A DNA stretch of 64,000 nucleotides, from positions 2,232,001 through 2,296,000 of the forward strand of contig NZ_JALKBF010000001.1 of the NCBI RefSeq assembly GCF_023016085.1. Direction: 5' to 3'. This stretch comes from Aliiroseovarius sp. F47248L (GTDB taxonomy: Bacteria; Pseudomonadota; Alphaproteobacteria; Rhodobacterales; Rhodobacteraceae). The notes under the pieces were generated by a model. It saw only the letters and a program-made list of their open reading frames with translations, was not told where the DNA came from and searched no databases. How positions within the stretch are numbered: the stretch's first letter is position 1; every line of letters begins with the position of its first letter. The position numbers were made by a program, and so were the translations under genes. This document shows positions 18,215 to 28,477 of this stretch, piece by piece.

Positions 18215-20668
18215 ATGAGTGATACGCTGCCCATCCAGGACGCCATACCCGACCTGCTCGTCGCCATTAGACAATGCGGGCGCGCCGTGCTCATGGCACC
18301 GCCGGGGGCCGGTAAAACCACTGTTGTGCCGCTGGCCTTGCTTGACGCCGCGGTGTTCGAAGGCAAGCTTGTGATGCTGGAGCCGCGCCGCCTGGCCGCC
18401 CGCGCCGCCGCCGAACGCATGGCACAGACCCTGGATGAGCCGGTTGGCAAAACAGTCGGCTATCGCATCCGGGGCGAAGCCAAGGTCAGCGCAGAAACCC
18501 GGATCGAGGTTGTTACAGAGGGCATTCTGACCCGGATCCTGCAATCCGACCCATCACTGGCAGGAATAGGCGCGGTGATCTTCGACGAATTTCACGAACG
18601 ATCCCTGAACGCGGATCTTGGCCTTGCTCTGACATGGGAAGCCATTCAGGCTTTGCGCGACGATCTGAAATTGGTGGTGATGTCCGCCACGCTGGATGCG
18701 GACCCTGTGGCGCAACTTTTGAATGATGCGCCCATCGTGCGATCCGACGGGCGCGCTTTTCCAGTCCAGACCCAATATCTGCCCGCGCCACTGCCGAAAA
18801 CGACTCGCCTGCCCGATGCAACCGCCACACTTGTGCGTCAGGCACTATCCGAAACCGAAGGTGGCGTCCTCGTGTTTCTGCCCGGCGAAGGCGAGATACG
18901 ACGCACCGAAGCCGCCTTGCGCCCTGACTTGCCAGCAGACTGTCATCTGCACCCACTGTTTGGCGCGATGGACTTTGCAGCTCAACGCGCGGCGATTGCC
19001 CCGGCGACTTCGGGCCGCAAGATCGTGCTCGCCACATCCATTGCGGAAACATCGCTAACCATACAGGACATCCGTGTGGTGGTTGATGCAGGTCTTTCGC
19101 GCCGCGCCCGGTTCGACCCTGGTTCGGGCATGTCGCGGCTGGTAACAGAGCGTGTTTCAAAAGCTGAGGCTGAGCAGAGACGGGGACGCGCGGGGCGTGT
19201 GGCACCAGGCATCTGTTACCGGCTCTGGACGAAGGGGGAAGAAGGTGGGCTGCCCCCCTTTCCACCCGCCGAGATCGAGACCGCCGACTTGGCCCCTCTG
19301 GCTTTGGAGCTTGCGGCCTGGGGGTCACCCAACGGAGACGGGCTTGCCTTCCTGACGCCCCCGAATGCTGGTGTGCTGGCCGAGGCGCAATCGCTTCTTC
19401 AGACGCTTGAGGTGCTAGATGCCGAAGGGCGCATCACATCGCATGGGCGGACATTGGCCCGACTGCCCATGCACCCGCGTCTTGGGCATATGTTGACCAA
19501 GGCCGGTCCAGACGCCGCCGATCTTGCAGCACTTTGGGGCGAGCGTGACCCTCTGCCACGGGCGGCTGCAACCGATCTGTCGCTCAGGCTTGAGGCAATC
19601 CGCGATCCGAAAGGCTTTGCCGCTCGTCGTGGCTTCGCGGCCAATCGTGGTGTGATCGAGCGTATCCGGTCAGAAGCTCGGCGCCTGCGCAAGTTGGTCA
19701 AACCCGCTCATTCAGACCTGAGCGATGCCCAGATGGCCGCGCTGGCCTATCCCGATCGCGTGGGGCTGCGTCGTCCGGGGGATGCACCCCGGTTCGTTCT
19801 GTCCGGCGGCAAAGGGGCAGTGACGGACGAAGGCGATCCACTGGCCAACACCCGTCTGATTGTTGTCACCGACACTGATGGCAACCCGCGCGACGCTCGA
19901 ATCCGACAGTCCATCCAGATCAGCGAAGCAGAGCTGCGCGAGTTGTTTGAAGTTGACATTATCTGGGTCGATCACTGTGCGTGGTCCAAGCGCGATGGGC
20001 GAGTGGTTGCGCGCCGCCAGGAATGCTTGGGCGCCGTCGTAATGGATGATCGCATGTGGAAGGATGTCCCAGACGAGGTCGTTGCGCACGCCATGCTGGA
20101 CGGGGTTCATGAGCTGGGATTGCGCCCTTCAGACGCGGCCCGCCGCTTCATCGCGCGGGTCGAACTTCTGCGCGTGGGCGGGGCGGAGCTGCCGGACATG
20201 TCCGACGCTGCATTGCTGGCCAGTCTGGAGGATTGGCTGCTGCCGCATCTGACCGGCGTCAAGACTACATCGGATTGGAAACGCTTCGACCTGCTGGACG
20301 CCCTGCGAGCGCGGTTGGATTGGGCACAGATGTCGCTGCTTGACCGTGAAGCTCCTGCCCATTTCGTTACGCCAATGGGCCGCAAAATCCCGATAGACTA
20401 CGCTGGCGAGATACCTGAAATTAGCCTGCGACTGCAGGAAATGTTCGGCACGACCCAGCATCCGATGATCGGAAAAACTCCTCTGCGCGTCACACTTTTG
20501 TCACCTGCCGGACGACCGGTCCAGACAACGACAGACATCCCGAATTTCTGGGCCACAAGCTATCAGGACGTGCGAAAAGACATGCGCGGGCGATACCCCA
20601 AACACCCATGGCCCGATGATCCGACGCAAGCCGATCCAACCTTGCGGGCCAAACAACGAAAGGGCTGA
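18215..20668 (+). CDS. hrpB: ATP-dependent RNA helicase HrpB (DEAH type)
   Basis: 817 residues, full length. Walker A APPGAGKTT (residues 28-36), DEFH (124-127), SAT (157-159) and QRRGRAGR near residue 314, followed by the HA2 and the HrpB C-terminal domain (SWYQ-like region ATSYQDVRKDMRGRYPKHPWPDDP, here cited as YQDVRKDMRGRYPKHPWPDD). Family members affect RNA metabolism; the cellular role of HrpB is poorly defined. Divergent from meaB with about 100 bases between. Confidence 0.96.
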   Translation: MSDTLPIQDAIPDLLVAIRQCGRAVLMAPPGAGKTTVVPLALLDAAVFEGKLVMLEPRRLAARAAAERMAQTLDEPVGKTVGYRIRGEAKVSAETRIEVVTEGILTRILQSDPSLAGIGAVIFDEFHERSLNADLGLALTWEAIQALRDDLKLVVMSATLDADPVAQLLNDAPIVRSDGRAFPVQTQYLPAPLPKTTRLPDATATLVRQALSETEGGVLVFLPGEGEIRRTEAALRPDLPADCHLHPLFGAMDFAAQRAAIAPATSGRKIVLATSIAETSLTIQDIRVVVDAGLSRRARFDPGSGMSRLVTERVSKAEAEQRRGRAGRVAPGICYRLWTKGEEGGLPPFPPAEIETADLAPLALELAAWGSPNGDGLAFLTPPNAGVLAEAQSLLQTLEVLDAEGRITSHGRTLARLPMHPRLGHMLTKAGPDAADLAALWGERDPLPRAAATDLSLRLEAIRDPKGFAARRGFAANRGVIERIRSEARRLRKLVKPAHSDLSDAQMAALAYPDRVGLRRPGDAPRFVLSGGKGAVTDEGDPLANTRLIVVTDTDGNPRDARIRQSIQISEAELRELFEVDIIWVDHCAWSKRDGRVVARRQECLGAVVMDDRMWKDVPDEVVAHAMLDGVHELGLRPSDAARRFIARVELLRVGGAELPDMSDAALLASLEDWLLPHLTGVKTTSDWKRFDLLDALRARLDWAQMSLLDREAPAHFVTPMGRKIPIDYAGEIPEISLRLQEMFGTTQHPMIGKTPLRVTLLSPAGRPVQTTTDIPNFWATSYQDVRKDMRGRYPKHPWPDDPTQADPTLRAKQRKG

Positions 20669-20681
20669 TCACGACAAAGTT

Positions 20682-20704
20682 GGGCGTAAAACGCCCTGTT
20701 TTGG
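20682..20704 (+). terminator. Likely terminator of hrpB
   Basis: Six-bp stem GGGCGT/ACGCCC with loop AAA, followed by TGTTTTGG, 14 bases after the hrpB stop. A weak but typical shape. Confidence 0.55.
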
Positions 20705-20792
20705 TGCAATACTTGCATTTTACCCCATAAATACCATATCTTAACATCTACAATAATAATTGAGCAAAGCTCATAAAGCGCAGGTGCAAAAA

Positions 20793-21251
20793 ATGTCTTC
20801 ATTGCTAAAACAGGCCTGGAAAGAGGTCGTCGCCCCCATGTTCCAACGCCCCAACCGGGTGCAAGTCGCAGCTCTTTGCTATCGTGGATCTGGCGACGAT
20901 AAAGAAGTTCTGTTGGTGACATCTCGTGGCACCGGGCGCTGGATCCTGCCCAAAGGCTGGCCAATGGATGGCAAAGACGCCGCCGAAGCAGCCCGTCAGG
21001 AAGCATGGGAAGAAGCTGGTGTGTCAGAAGGTCAGTTGGACCATGCCCCAATCGGTGCCTTTGAGTCTGACAAAGAAATGGATTTCGGCGGCATTGCACG
21101 CTGTACGACCACCGTTTTCCCGTTGAAAGTCGAAAAATTGTCCGATGACTTCCCCGAAGCCGATGAACGCACACGGACGTGGGTCTCGGCGAATCAAGCG
21201 GCGGATATGGTCAAAGAAAAAGACCTTCAGAAGCTTCTGCAGGAATTCTAA
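20793..21251 (+). CDS. NUDIX hydrolase, DIPP-like
   Basis: 152 residues from ATG 20793, which has AGGTG just upstream; a TTG at 20760 in frame has no ribosome-binding site. The NUDIX box is GWPMDGKDAAEAARQEAWEE followed by AGV: the metal-binding EAWEEAG half is intact, while the usual Arg before QE is replaced by Gln. The PKGWPMDGKDAAEAA context is that of diphosphoinositol-polyphosphate-phosphohydrolase-like NUDIX proteins, which in bacteria probably act on nucleotide-linked or polyphosphate substrates. Followed 134 bases later by a phosphate transporter. Confidence 0.9.
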   Translation: MSSLLKQAWKEVVAPMFQRPNRVQVAALCYRGSGDDKEVLLVTSRGTGRWILPKGWPMDGKDAAEAARQEAWEEAGVSEGQLDHAPIGAFESDKEMDFGGIARCTTTVFPLKVEKLSDDFPEADERTRTWVSANQAADMVKEKDLQKLLQEF

Positions 21252-21385
21252 GCCACACTCTCTGAAAGCGCGGGTCGGAAGCGTCCGAATCTGTTGCAAT
21301 CACAGCCCTGACAGTCTAGCGCAGGCGCTGAATTGTAACGGCTGTGTATCAGCCATGTACCAACACGCGAGGCAGGGGGCCACGG

Positions 21386-22867
21386 ATGGGCGCAGAAAAA
21401 CGCGGCAGCCAGTGGAAAACACTGGATAAGGACCTGAACCGGATCAGCCAGGTCGAATACGCCACGCAATATGTCTCGCGACCATTGGTCGGCATGGGTG
21501 TGGCCCTCGCATTTATCGTCATCGCTGCCCTCGCCGCTGCTGTTTTATTCGGTCAAACACCAACATCCCTCGTTGTCGTTATCGCCGCTGCATTCGGTGC
21601 CTACATGGCTTTGAACATCGGAGCCAATGATGTTGCCAACAATATGGGGCCGGCGGTGGGTGCAAACGCCTTGACCATGGGGGGCGCCATTGTCATCGCA
21701 ATCATTTGTGAAAGCGCCGGCGCGCTTTTGGCGGGTGGCGACGTGGTCTCAACTATCTCGAAGGGCATCATTGACCCTTCCGGCTTCAATCAATCCCGCA
21801 CGTTCGTCTGGGCAATGATGGCCGCACTGATCTCATCGGCCTTGTGGGTGAACCTCGCGACTTGGGTTGGGGCTCCGGTTTCGACAACTCATTCGGTCGT
21901 GGGCGGCGTGATGGGTGCGGGTATCGCCGCAGCCGGATTTGCTGCCGTCAGCTGGCCCACCATGGGCAAGATCGCCGCCTCGTGGGTTATTTCACCCGTT
22001 TTGGGTGGTGCAATTGCTGCGCTGTTCCTCGCGTTGATCAAACACAAGATTATCTACCAAGACGACAAGATTGCCGCCGCAAAACGCTGGGTTCCGGTGC
22101 TAATTGGCATCATGGCAGCAGCGTTTGGGGCTTATCTTTCTATCAAAGGCCTGAAAAGAATCGTCAAGATTGACTTGGGCACCGCCCTCTTGATCGGTGC
22201 CGGTGTGGGGGCGGTCGCTTATGTCATAACGGCCCCGCTGATTGCCCGTCAGGCTGAAGGATTGGAGAACCGCACAAAATCCCTGAAAACGCTGTTCGCC
22301 CTGCCCCTTATTTTCTCGGCCGCCCTTCTGTCCTTTGCCCACGGAGCGAACGATGTGGCAAACGCGGTTGGACCGCTGGCAGCTATTGTGCATGTGGAAA
22401 GCGTCGGCGATTTCGCTGACAAAGTCTCGATCCCGGCATGGGTTATGGTGATCGGGGCTTTTGGCATCAGCTTCGGCTTGATGCTGTTTGGTCCGAAACT
22501 GATCCGGATGGTCGGCAGCCAGATCACCAAGCTAAACCCGATGCGCGCCTATTGCGTCGCCCTGTCTGCCGCCATCACTGTGATCGTTGCAAGCTGGCTG
22601 GGCTTGCCCGTCAGCTCAACGCACATTGCAGTCGGTGGCGTCTTCGGCGTCGGCTTCTATCGCGAATACCATATGGAGCGTCGCCTCCGCCGCTCCTCGG
22701 CAGCACGACCCGAAGTCAAACGCATCGCTCCCGAAGAACGCCGCCGTCGCAAACTGGTGCGCCGGTCGCATTTCATGACCATCGTGGCCGCCTGGGTCAT
22801 CACCGTGCCCGCCGCCGCCCTGATGTCAGCACTGATCTTCTTTGTGCTGAACACAATCGTGTCCTGA
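21386..22867 (+). CDS. Inorganic phosphate transporter, Pit family
   Basis: 493 residues, about 11-12 membrane helices. Low-affinity phosphate permease coupled to protons or sodium. The two internal PD001131-type repeats are visible: GANDVANNMGPAVGA (about residues 75-90) and GANDVANAVGPLAAI (about 315-330), as are the PVSTTHSVVGG and PVSSTHIAVGGVFGVG motifs. An unusual hydrophilic N-terminal extension of about 30 residues precedes the first helix. ATG 21386 follows AGGGGG. No convincing Pho box was found upstream. Confidence 0.95.
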   Translation: MGAEKRGSQWKTLDKDLNRISQVEYATQYVSRPLVGMGVALAFIVIAALAAAVLFGQTPTSLVVVIAAAFGAYMALNIGANDVANNMGPAVGANALTMGGAIVIAIICESAGALLAGGDVVSTISKGIIDPSGFNQSRTFVWAMMAALISSALWVNLATWVGAPVSTTHSVVGGVMGAGIAAAGFAAVSWPTMGKIAASWVISPVLGGAIAALFLALIKHKIIYQDDKIAAAKRWVPVLIGIMAAAFGAYLSIKGLKRIVKIDLGTALLIGAGVGAVAYVITAPLIARQAEGLENRTKSLKTLFALPLIFSAALLSFAHGANDVANAVGPLAAIVHVESVGDFADKVSIPAWVMVIGAFGISFGLMLFGPKLIRMVGSQITKLNPMRAYCVALSAAITVIVASWLGLPVSSTHIAVGGVFGVGFYREYHMERRLRRSSAARPEVKRIAPEERRRRKLVRRSHFMTIVAAWVITVPAAALMSALIFFVLNTIVS

Positions 22868-22882
22868 TCACTGCCCGCCGGG

Positions 22883-22951
22883 TTTCTTCTGGCCCTAAAT
22901 ATCCTGGGGTAGGTGCTACGCGTTGCGTGGCGCCGTAGGGGCAACGCCCCT
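22883..22951 (+). repeat. Dispersed intergenic repeat, copy C
   Basis: TTTCTTCTGGCC, TAAATATCCTGGGGTAGG, an imperfect palindrome built on CTACG...CGTAG, then AGGGGC-AAC-GCCCCT (22937-22951). Starts 15 bases after the phosphate transporter stop in the same direction, between two convergent genes. Confidence 0.92.
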
Positions 22952-22972
22952 GCTCAGCCTGGCTGTCAGGAA

Positions 22973-23899
22973 TTAAGCGCCCAAGCACCAGCGCATGATC
23001 GCTTTCTGCGCATGAAGCCGGTTCTCGGCCTCGTCGAAAATCACCGATTGTGGGCCGTCCATGACCGCATTGGTGACTTCTTCCTCGCGGTGGGCCGGAA
23101 GGCAATGCATGAATAATGCATCAGGTTTGGCGTGTGCCAACAGCGCATCATTGATCTGATAGGGGCGCAACAAGTTGTGGCGACGCTCACGGGCCGAGGG
23201 CGCATCATGCATCGACACCCATGTATCTGCCACGATCAGATCGGCCCCCTGCACAGCTTGCACCGGATCGCGCACGATCTCGATATTGGCACCTTTATCT
23301 CGCGCTTCGTTCATAAACACCATTTCCGGGTCCAGCACTTCCGGGCCGGTAAAGGTCACATCGAACCCGAACTGGCCCGCCGCATGCAGGAACGATGCGC
23401 AGACATTATTACCATCACCTGCCCAGACCACTTTCTTACCAGCAATCGACCCACGATGCTCTTCATAGGTCAGGATATCCGCCATGATCTGACAAGGGTG
23501 CGAGCGGTTGGTCAGCCCGTTGATCACCGGCACGTCGGCGTATTCCGCCATTTCAAGCAGCGTCGCTTCCTCAAAGGTGCGGATCATGATCATATCGACA
23601 TAGCGGCTGAGCACTCGGGCGGTGTCAGCCACTGTTTCACCATGGCCCAATTGCATCTCGGACCCTGACAGCACCATGGTCTGCCCCCCCATCTGGCGCA
23701 CTCCCACATCAAAACTGACGCGCGTCCGTGTCGATGGCTTTTCAAAGATCAACGCAACCATATGGTCTTTAAGCGGCTGTTCATCGTCCAAAGCCCCTTT
23801 GGGCTTGCCTGCACGGGCTTGCTTAATGCGATGTGCCTCGGACATCATGCTGGTCAGTTCGGCTTTGTCAGTTTTGTTGATATCCAGAAAATGTGTCAT
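22973..23899 (-). CDS. argF: Ornithine carbamoyltransferase
   Basis: 308 residues, full length. Transfers the carbamoyl group to ornithine to form citrulline in arginine synthesis. Carbamoyl-phosphate motif STRTR (residues 56-60), the ornithine-side HPCQ and the HCLP motif near residue 270 are present. Its ATG overlaps the argD stop by 4 bases, so argD-argF form a coupled operon. Carbamoyl phosphate comes from CarAB; carB is 6 kb away in this window. Confidence 0.97.
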   Translation of the reverse strand: MTHFLDINKTDKAELTSMMSEAHRIKQARAGKPKGALDDEQPLKDHMVALIFEKPSTRTRVSFDVGVRQMGGQTMVLSGSEMQLGHGETVADTARVLSRYVDMIMIRTFEEATLLEMAEYADVPVINGLTNRSHPCQIMADILTYEEHRGSIAGKKVVWAGDGNNVCASFLHAAGQFGFDVTFTGPEVLDPEMVFMNEARDKGANIEIVRDPVQAVQGADLIVADTWVSMHDAPSARERRHNLLRPYQINDALLAHAKPDALFMHCLPAHREEEVTNAVMDGPQSVIFDEAENRLHAQKAIMRWCLGA

Positions 23900-25080
23900 T
23901 GGATTTGGCCCTCCACAGCCTTCGCAGCGGTTTCAAGGCGCGTGACGGCCTCGGCAATTTCTTCGTCTTCAATGGTCAGGGCGGGCAGGATGCGTAGCAC
24001 GTTGTCTGCTGCTGGCACACATAACACATTTGCACCGTAACAAGCGGTCAGAACATTCGTATTGGGGGCTTTGCATTTTAGGCCCAGCATCAGGCCCGAT
24101 CCGCGCACGGCTTCGAACACAGTCGGATAGGCGGCCACCAAGCCTTCCAGCTTTTGGCGTAGCAACCCCGCTTTACGGTTCACTTCGCTTAAAAAGTCTG
24201 GATCGGCGATGATGTCGATCACTTTGGCGCCGATGGCGCAGGCCAGTGGGTTGCCGCCATAGGTGGATCCGTGCGTGCCTGCGACCATACCGCTAGCAGC
24301 CTCTTCGGTTGCTAGAACAGCGCCCAATGGGAAGCCGCCGCCGATGCCCTTGGCCACCATCATGATGTCAGGCGTCACACCGGAGTATTCATGCGCGAAC
24401 AATCGCCCCGTTCGCCCCATTCCGCATTGGACCTCGTCAAAGATCAACAACGCGCCGACCTTGTCGCAGGCCGCGCGGATGGCCTTCAGCGCATCATCCG
24501 GCACCGGACGAATGCCGCCCTCGCCCTGCACGGGTTCGATGATCACGGCGGCAACATCGTCCTCGGACAGTGCATTTGTCAGCCCGTCCAGATCACCAAA
24601 CGGCAGGTGGGTGAAACCGGGCAGAAGTGGGCCAAACCCCTTGGTCAGCTTTTCCCCTCCTGCCGCTGCAATTCCAGCGGAGGAGCGACCATGGAACGAG
24701 CCATCAAACCCGATGATGCGCGACCGCACTGGCTGACCTTTTTCATGCCAATACTTGCGCGCCATTTTTACGGCTAGTTCACAGGCTTCGGTGCCCGAAT
24801 TGGTAAAAAATGCGGTATCAGCGAAGGTCAAATCCACCAGCTTGTCCGCCAGCTTCTGCTGCTGCGGAATGGTGTAGACGTTCGATACGTGCCACAGTTT
24901 GGCCCCCTGCTCGGTCAGCACCTCGACCAAGGCAGGATGGGCGTGTCCTAGCGCGTTTACCGCGATACCGGCCCCCAGATCCAAGTATCGCTCGCCCCCC
25001 TCGGTCACGAGCCAACTGCCCTGCCCGCGCTCAAACGCAAGGTCAACACGGTTATATGTGGGAAGAAGCGACGGGATCAT
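23896..25080 (-). CDS. argD: Acetylornithine aminotransferase
   Basis: 394 residues, class III PLP aminotransferase. Interconverts N-acetylornithine and N-acetylglutamate semialdehyde; many also serve succinyldiaminopimelate in lysine synthesis, which fits with dapD and dapE elsewhere in the window. [23 protein letters not shown] and the PLP lysine in [13 protein letters not shown] are present. Start at [11 protein letters not shown] is the family norm; a longer frame adds 27 codons. Overlaps argF by ATGA. Confidence 0.96.
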   Translation of the reverse strand: MIPSLLPTYNRVDLAFERGQGSWLVTEGGERYLDLGAGIAVNALGHAHPALVEVLTEQGAKLWHVSNVYTIPQQQKLADKLVDLTFADTAFFTNSGTEACELAVKMARKYWHEKGQPVRSRIIGFDGSFHGRSSAGIAAAGGEKLTKGFGPLLPGFTHLPFGDLDGLTNALSEDDVAAVIIEPVQGEGGIRPVPDDALKAIRAACDKVGALLIFDEVQCGMGRTGRLFAHEYSGVTPDIMMVAKGIGGGFPLGAVLATEEAASGMVAGTHGSTYGGNPLACAIGAKVIDIIADPDFLSEVNRKAGLLRQKLEGLVAAYPTVFEAVRGSGLMLGLKCKAPNTNVLTACYGANVLCVPAADNVLRILPALTIEDEEIAEAVTRLETAAKAVEGQIQ

Positions 25081-25315
25081 GTCGGTATCCTTTGTAAAAG
25101 AAGCCTTTGGGTGCCGTATGGCGGGCTTCAAGTCAACAATTTCGGAAAGGGTGCGCGTCAACGACGCGGGATCAAACGAAGGCGGACGTCAGGCGCGGGT
25201 GCGTCGGCGTCGGGTCTCAGCGATATGCGAGCGTTTGATCATGGGGCGGACTTACGCGAAGGAAACCCGCCTGTCCACCCTTTTCAGAACGTCACCAAAC
25301 CCTTAAGCGGGTTGA

Positions 25316-26203
25316 ATGAAAACGCGCCCCACCCCCGCTGAAAACCCATTGGCCGCTGCAGGTTTCATGCTGCTGGCATCGTCACTAATTGCAGGCACTA
25401 CACTGATGGCAAAGCTCGTCGGTCGCGATAGCCTGGGCGACCCACTGCATCCCCTGCAAATCAGTCATGGGCGGTTTCTGTTTGCCTTTCTGGCCATCAC
25501 AATGGTTGTCATGCTTAAACGGCCTGCGCTGCGCAGCACGAATATCCCCTTGCACATCGCCCGATCCATATCGGGATGGACCGGTATCTCATTGATGTTC
25601 GCGGCCGTGGCCTTCATTCCGCTGGCAGACGCGACGGCGATCAGCTTCCTGAATCCGGTTTTTGCCATGGTATTGGCCATTCCACTTTTGGGTGAACGCG
25701 TGGGGCCGTGGCGCTTTATCGCGGCAGCCATCGCGCTGATCGGAGCGGTCGTGTTGATCCGCCCTGGTGCGGGTAGCTTTCATCCCGCTGCAATTCTGGC
25801 ACTGGCCGCCGCCATGGTCATGGGGTTGGAGATCACTCTGATCAAACGCCTGACCGGGCGGGAAGCCCCGCTGCAAATCCTGTGGATCAACAATGGGATC
25901 GGTCTGACAGTGGCAACAATGGCGGTGATCTGGGTCTGGGCGCCTGCGACGCCCGCGCAATGGGCAGCCCTCGTCGCGCTTGGCTTCATGATGGCGCTTG
26001 CGCAAACGTGCTTCATCCAATCCATGAAACGTGCCGAAGCGAGCTTTGCCGTACTGTTCTCCTACGCCACCTTGGTTTTCGCGGGCCTTTATGATTTCGG
26101 CGTGTTCGGCGTCATTCCCCTTCCCACCAGCCTGCTTGGAGCGGCAATCATCATCGCGGGCGGTGTCCTTTTGGTCTGGCGCGAAGGTCGCAGGGCAAAC
26201 TGA
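25316..26203 (+). CDS. DMT superfamily transporter (two EamA domains)
   Basis: 295 residues with ten predicted membrane helices in two EamA repeats, the second ending GGVLLVWREG. RhaT/YdcZ-like exporters of metabolites or amino acids; substrate unknown. A proline-rich helix start, AISFLNPVFAMVLAIPLLGE, typical of the EamA fold, lies near residue 105. Divergent from argD. Start is the first ATG of the frame, with only a weak ribosome-binding site. Confidence 0.9.
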   Translation: MKTRPTPAENPLAAAGFMLLASSLIAGTTLMAKLVGRDSLGDPLHPLQISHGRFLFAFLAITMVVMLKRPALRSTNIPLHIARSISGWTGISLMFAAVAFIPLADATAISFLNPVFAMVLAIPLLGERVGPWRFIAAAIALIGAVVLIRPGAGSFHPAAILALAAAMVMGLEITLIKRLTGREAPLQILWINNGIGLTVATMAVIWVWAPATPAQWAALVALGFMMALAQTCFIQSMKRAEASFAVLFSYATLVFAGLYDFGVFGVIPLPTSLLGAAIIIAGGVLLVWREGRRAN

Positions 26204-26267
26204 TGCCGCTTCTGCGCTTGTATCCCCCGGCACTATGACTAAAATAGCCGCTTGTGAATTCACTGGG

Positions 26268-26287
26268 CCGTTGGGATAACACAACGG
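26268..26287. promoter_or_regulatory. Inverted repeat in the gcrA upstream region
   Basis: CCGTTG (26268-26273) and CAACGG (26282-26287) are perfectly complementary across an 8-base spacer, ending 25 bases before the gcrA start. Could be an operator or leader hairpin. No GANTC methylation site was seen in the immediate upstream sequence. Confidence 0.35.
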
Positions 26288-26312
26288 TCCGCCCCCAAGA
26301 ACGGGAAGAAAT

Positions 26313-26885
26313 ATGTCCTGGACCGACGAGCGCGTTGAAATCCTGAAAAAGATGTGGGGCGAGGGGCAATCTGCCTCTGTCATCGCAAAAGAACTTGGCG
26401 GCGTGACCCGCAATGCCGTGATCGGCAAGGTGCATCGCCTTGGCCTATCGAACCGGTCCGGTGGTGGGTCGAAAGCACCTGCCAAGGAAAAAGCCGCACC
26501 AAAAGCTGCGGACAAGCCGAAGCCCGCGCCGAAAAAAGCGGCCGTTAAGAAAGCGGCCGAGCCTGCTTCCAGGCCTGCAGCGGAAACAAAACCGATCCCG
26601 GCGCGCAAGCAGATCATTCCGGCGGGTCAACCCCTGCCCCCGCAACCTTCAGCAAACGAGATCAGCCCCGAGGCCCTGGCTTCGGTGCGCGAGGTTGAAA
26701 AGGGCGCGAAGAAGCTGCACCTGATGGAATTGACCGAGCGGACCTGCAAATGGCCCATCGGGGACCCCGCAACCGAGGAGTTTTGGTTCTGCGGCCTGCC
26801 CGTGCAGCAAGGCAAACCCTATTGCGAGGCGCATGTAGGCGTGGCGTTCCAGCCAATGTCCTCGCGCCGCGACCGGAAACGGTAA
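26313..26885 (+). CDS. gcrA: GcrA cell-cycle transcription factor
   Basis: 190 residues. N-terminal DNA-binding domain [20 protein letters not shown] followed by [18 protein letters not shown] is diagnostic. GcrA binds RNA polymerase with sigma70 and acts at promoters methylated at GANTC by CcrM. A long Ala/Lys/Pro-rich linker (about residues 50-110) joins it to the C-terminal sigma-interacting region, which contains the conserved cysteines of [17 protein letters not shown] and PYCEAH. Monocistronic, with its own terminator. Confidence 0.97.
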   Translation: MSWTDERVEILKKMWGEGQSASVIAKELGGVTRNAVIGKVHRLGLSNRSGGGSKAPAKEKAAPKAADKPKPAPKKAAVKKAAEPASRPAAETKPIPARKQIIPAGQPLPPQPSANEISPEALASVREVEKGAKKLHLMELTERTCKWPIGDPATEEFWFCGLPVQQGKPYCEAHVGVAFQPMSSRRDRKR

Positions 26886-26910
26886 GCCAGCGAAACGACA
26901 GTTTCAAAAG

Positions 26911-26934
26911 CGCGCCCCATCTGGCGCGTTTTTT
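26911..26934 (+). terminator. Rho-independent terminator of gcrA
   Basis: Stem CGCGCC/GGCGCG with loop CCATCT, followed by six T residues, 25 bases after the gcrA stop. Confidence 0.85.
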
Positions 26935-26998
26935 CATGACGTTGTGGTGTCGCGTGGTTGTGCTTTCCAAGACTCGCCATGCAAGCTATATGCGCGCC

Positions 26999-28396
26999 AT
27001 GACAAATCCTGTGAATCCACCCAATCTGCGCCCTGACCTTGCACCCAAACCACGGTTTCGCGAACCCGTCCGTGATGGCCAGCCCACCATCGGTATGGTC
27101 AGCCTTGGCTGCCCCAAGGCCTTGGTTGACAGCGAACGCATCCTGACCCGTTTACGCGCAGAAGGATACGCAATCAGCCCGGATTACACCGGTGCGGATG
27201 CGGTGATCGTGAACACTTGTGGGTTTCTTGATTCCGCCAAAGCCGAAAGTCTTGAAGCGATTGGCGAGGCGCTGAACGAAAACGGGCGGGTGATCGTCAC
27301 CGGTTGTTTGGGCGCAGAGGAGGACTATATCCGCGGCACCCATCCCAGCGTTCTAGCCGTCACCGGCCCGCACCAGTATGAACAGGTGCTGGATGCCGTG
27401 CACGATGCGGTTCCGCCATCGCCTGACCCGTTTGTGGACTTGCTGCCCGCGACCGGCGTGTCGCTGACCCCGCGCCATTACAGCTATCTGAAGATTTCCG
27501 AGGGCTGCAATCACAAGTGCAAGTTCTGCATCATCCCCGATATGCGCGGGAATCTCGCCAGCCGCCCTGCCCATGCGGTGATCCGTGAAGCGGAAAAGCT
27601 GGTCGAGGCAGGGGTGAAAGAGCTGCTGGTGATCAGTCAAGACACTTCGGCCTATGGAGTTGATACCAAACACGCAGAAGATCGGGGCCACCGCGCACAT
27701 ATCACCGATCTGGCGCGCGATCTTGGCACGCTTGGTACTGGGCGCGACCTTTGGGTCAGGCTGCATTATGTCTACCCTTACCCACATGTACGCCAGTTGA
27801 TCCCGCTGATGGCAGACGGGCTGATCCTGCCGTATCTGGATATCCCGTTCCAACACGCCCACCCCGACGTTCTGAAGCGCATGGCCCGCCCGGCGGCCGC
27901 GTCGAAAACGCTGGATGAAATCGCGGCGTGGCGCGCGACCTGCCCCGATATCACCCTGCGGTCCACTTTCATCGTCGGCTATCCCGGCGAAACCGAGGCT
28001 GAGTTCCAGACCCTGTTGGACTGGATGGACGAGGCACAACTGGACCGCGTCGGCTGCTTTCAATACGAGAACGTAGACGGCGCACGATCCAACGATCTGC
28101 CGGATCATGTGCCCGCCGAGGTCAAGCAGGAGCGGTGGGACCGGTTCATGCAGAAAGCGCAAGCGATATCCGAAGCCAAACTGGCCGCCAAGGTCGGACA
28201 AACTATGGACGTGATCATCGACGACATCGACGAAGACGGTATCGCCACTTGCCGCACAAAAGCCGACGCCCCCGAGATTGATGGAAATCTGTTCATTGAT
28301 GAGGGGACAGAAGGGTTGAAGGTTGGCGAGATCGTGTCTGTCGGGGTCGATGAAGCAGGGGAATATGATCTGTGGGGGCGACTGCCCAACAGCTGA
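26999..28396 (+). CDS. rimO: Ribosomal protein S12 methylthiotransferase RimO
   Basis: 465 residues. Radical SAM enzyme that methylthiolates Asp of ribosomal protein S12. N-terminal cluster cysteines Cys38, Cys74 and Cys103; radical SAM CxxxCxxC at Cys170, Cys174 and Cys177 (GCNHKCKFC); C-terminal TRAM domain ending [12 protein letters not shown]. An in-frame ATG three codons upstream (26990) is an equal candidate, while the open frame reaching back into gcrA is not. Follows gcrA but beyond its terminator. Confidence 0.96.
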   Translation: MTNPVNPPNLRPDLAPKPRFREPVRDGQPTIGMVSLGCPKALVDSERILTRLRAEGYAISPDYTGADAVIVNTCGFLDSAKAESLEAIGEALNENGRVIVTGCLGAEEDYIRGTHPSVLAVTGPHQYEQVLDAVHDAVPPSPDPFVDLLPATGVSLTPRHYSYLKISEGCNHKCKFCIIPDMRGNLASRPAHAVIREAEKLVEAGVKELLVISQDTSAYGVDTKHAEDRGHRAHITDLARDLGTLGTGRDLWVRLHYVYPYPHVRQLIPLMADGLILPYLDIPFQHAHPDVLKRMARPAAASKTLDEIAAWRATCPDITLRSTFIVGYPGETEAEFQTLLDWMDEAQLDRVGCFQYENVDGARSNDLPDHVPAEVKQERWDRFMQKAQAISEAKLAAKVGQTMDVIIDDIDEDGIATCRTKADAPEIDGNLFIDEGTEGLKVGEIVSVGVDEAGEYDLWGRLPNS

Positions 28397-28477
28397 TCGA
28401 TGTTGCCCCCGATAGCAGCAAAGTGATCCGATCAAGCCGCATCGTCGTATACTTTTACACGATAGGAGGTGTTAGAG

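Noticed and set aside
18113..18450. N-terminal extension of meaB by 113 codons
   Set aside because: The extension covers the divergent hrpB start and lacks similarity. A GGAGG site and the normal family start are at 18111.
21252..21385. Possible Pho box upstream of the phosphate transporter
   Set aside because: CTGACAG-like fragments occur but no pair with the correct 11-base period was found.
25589..26617. 342-codon minus-strand open frame
   Set aside because: Opposite the DMT transporter and gcrA, both with clear family motifs.
27353..28435. 360-codon minus-strand open frame
   Set aside because: Opposite rimO, whose radical SAM motifs fix the coding strand.
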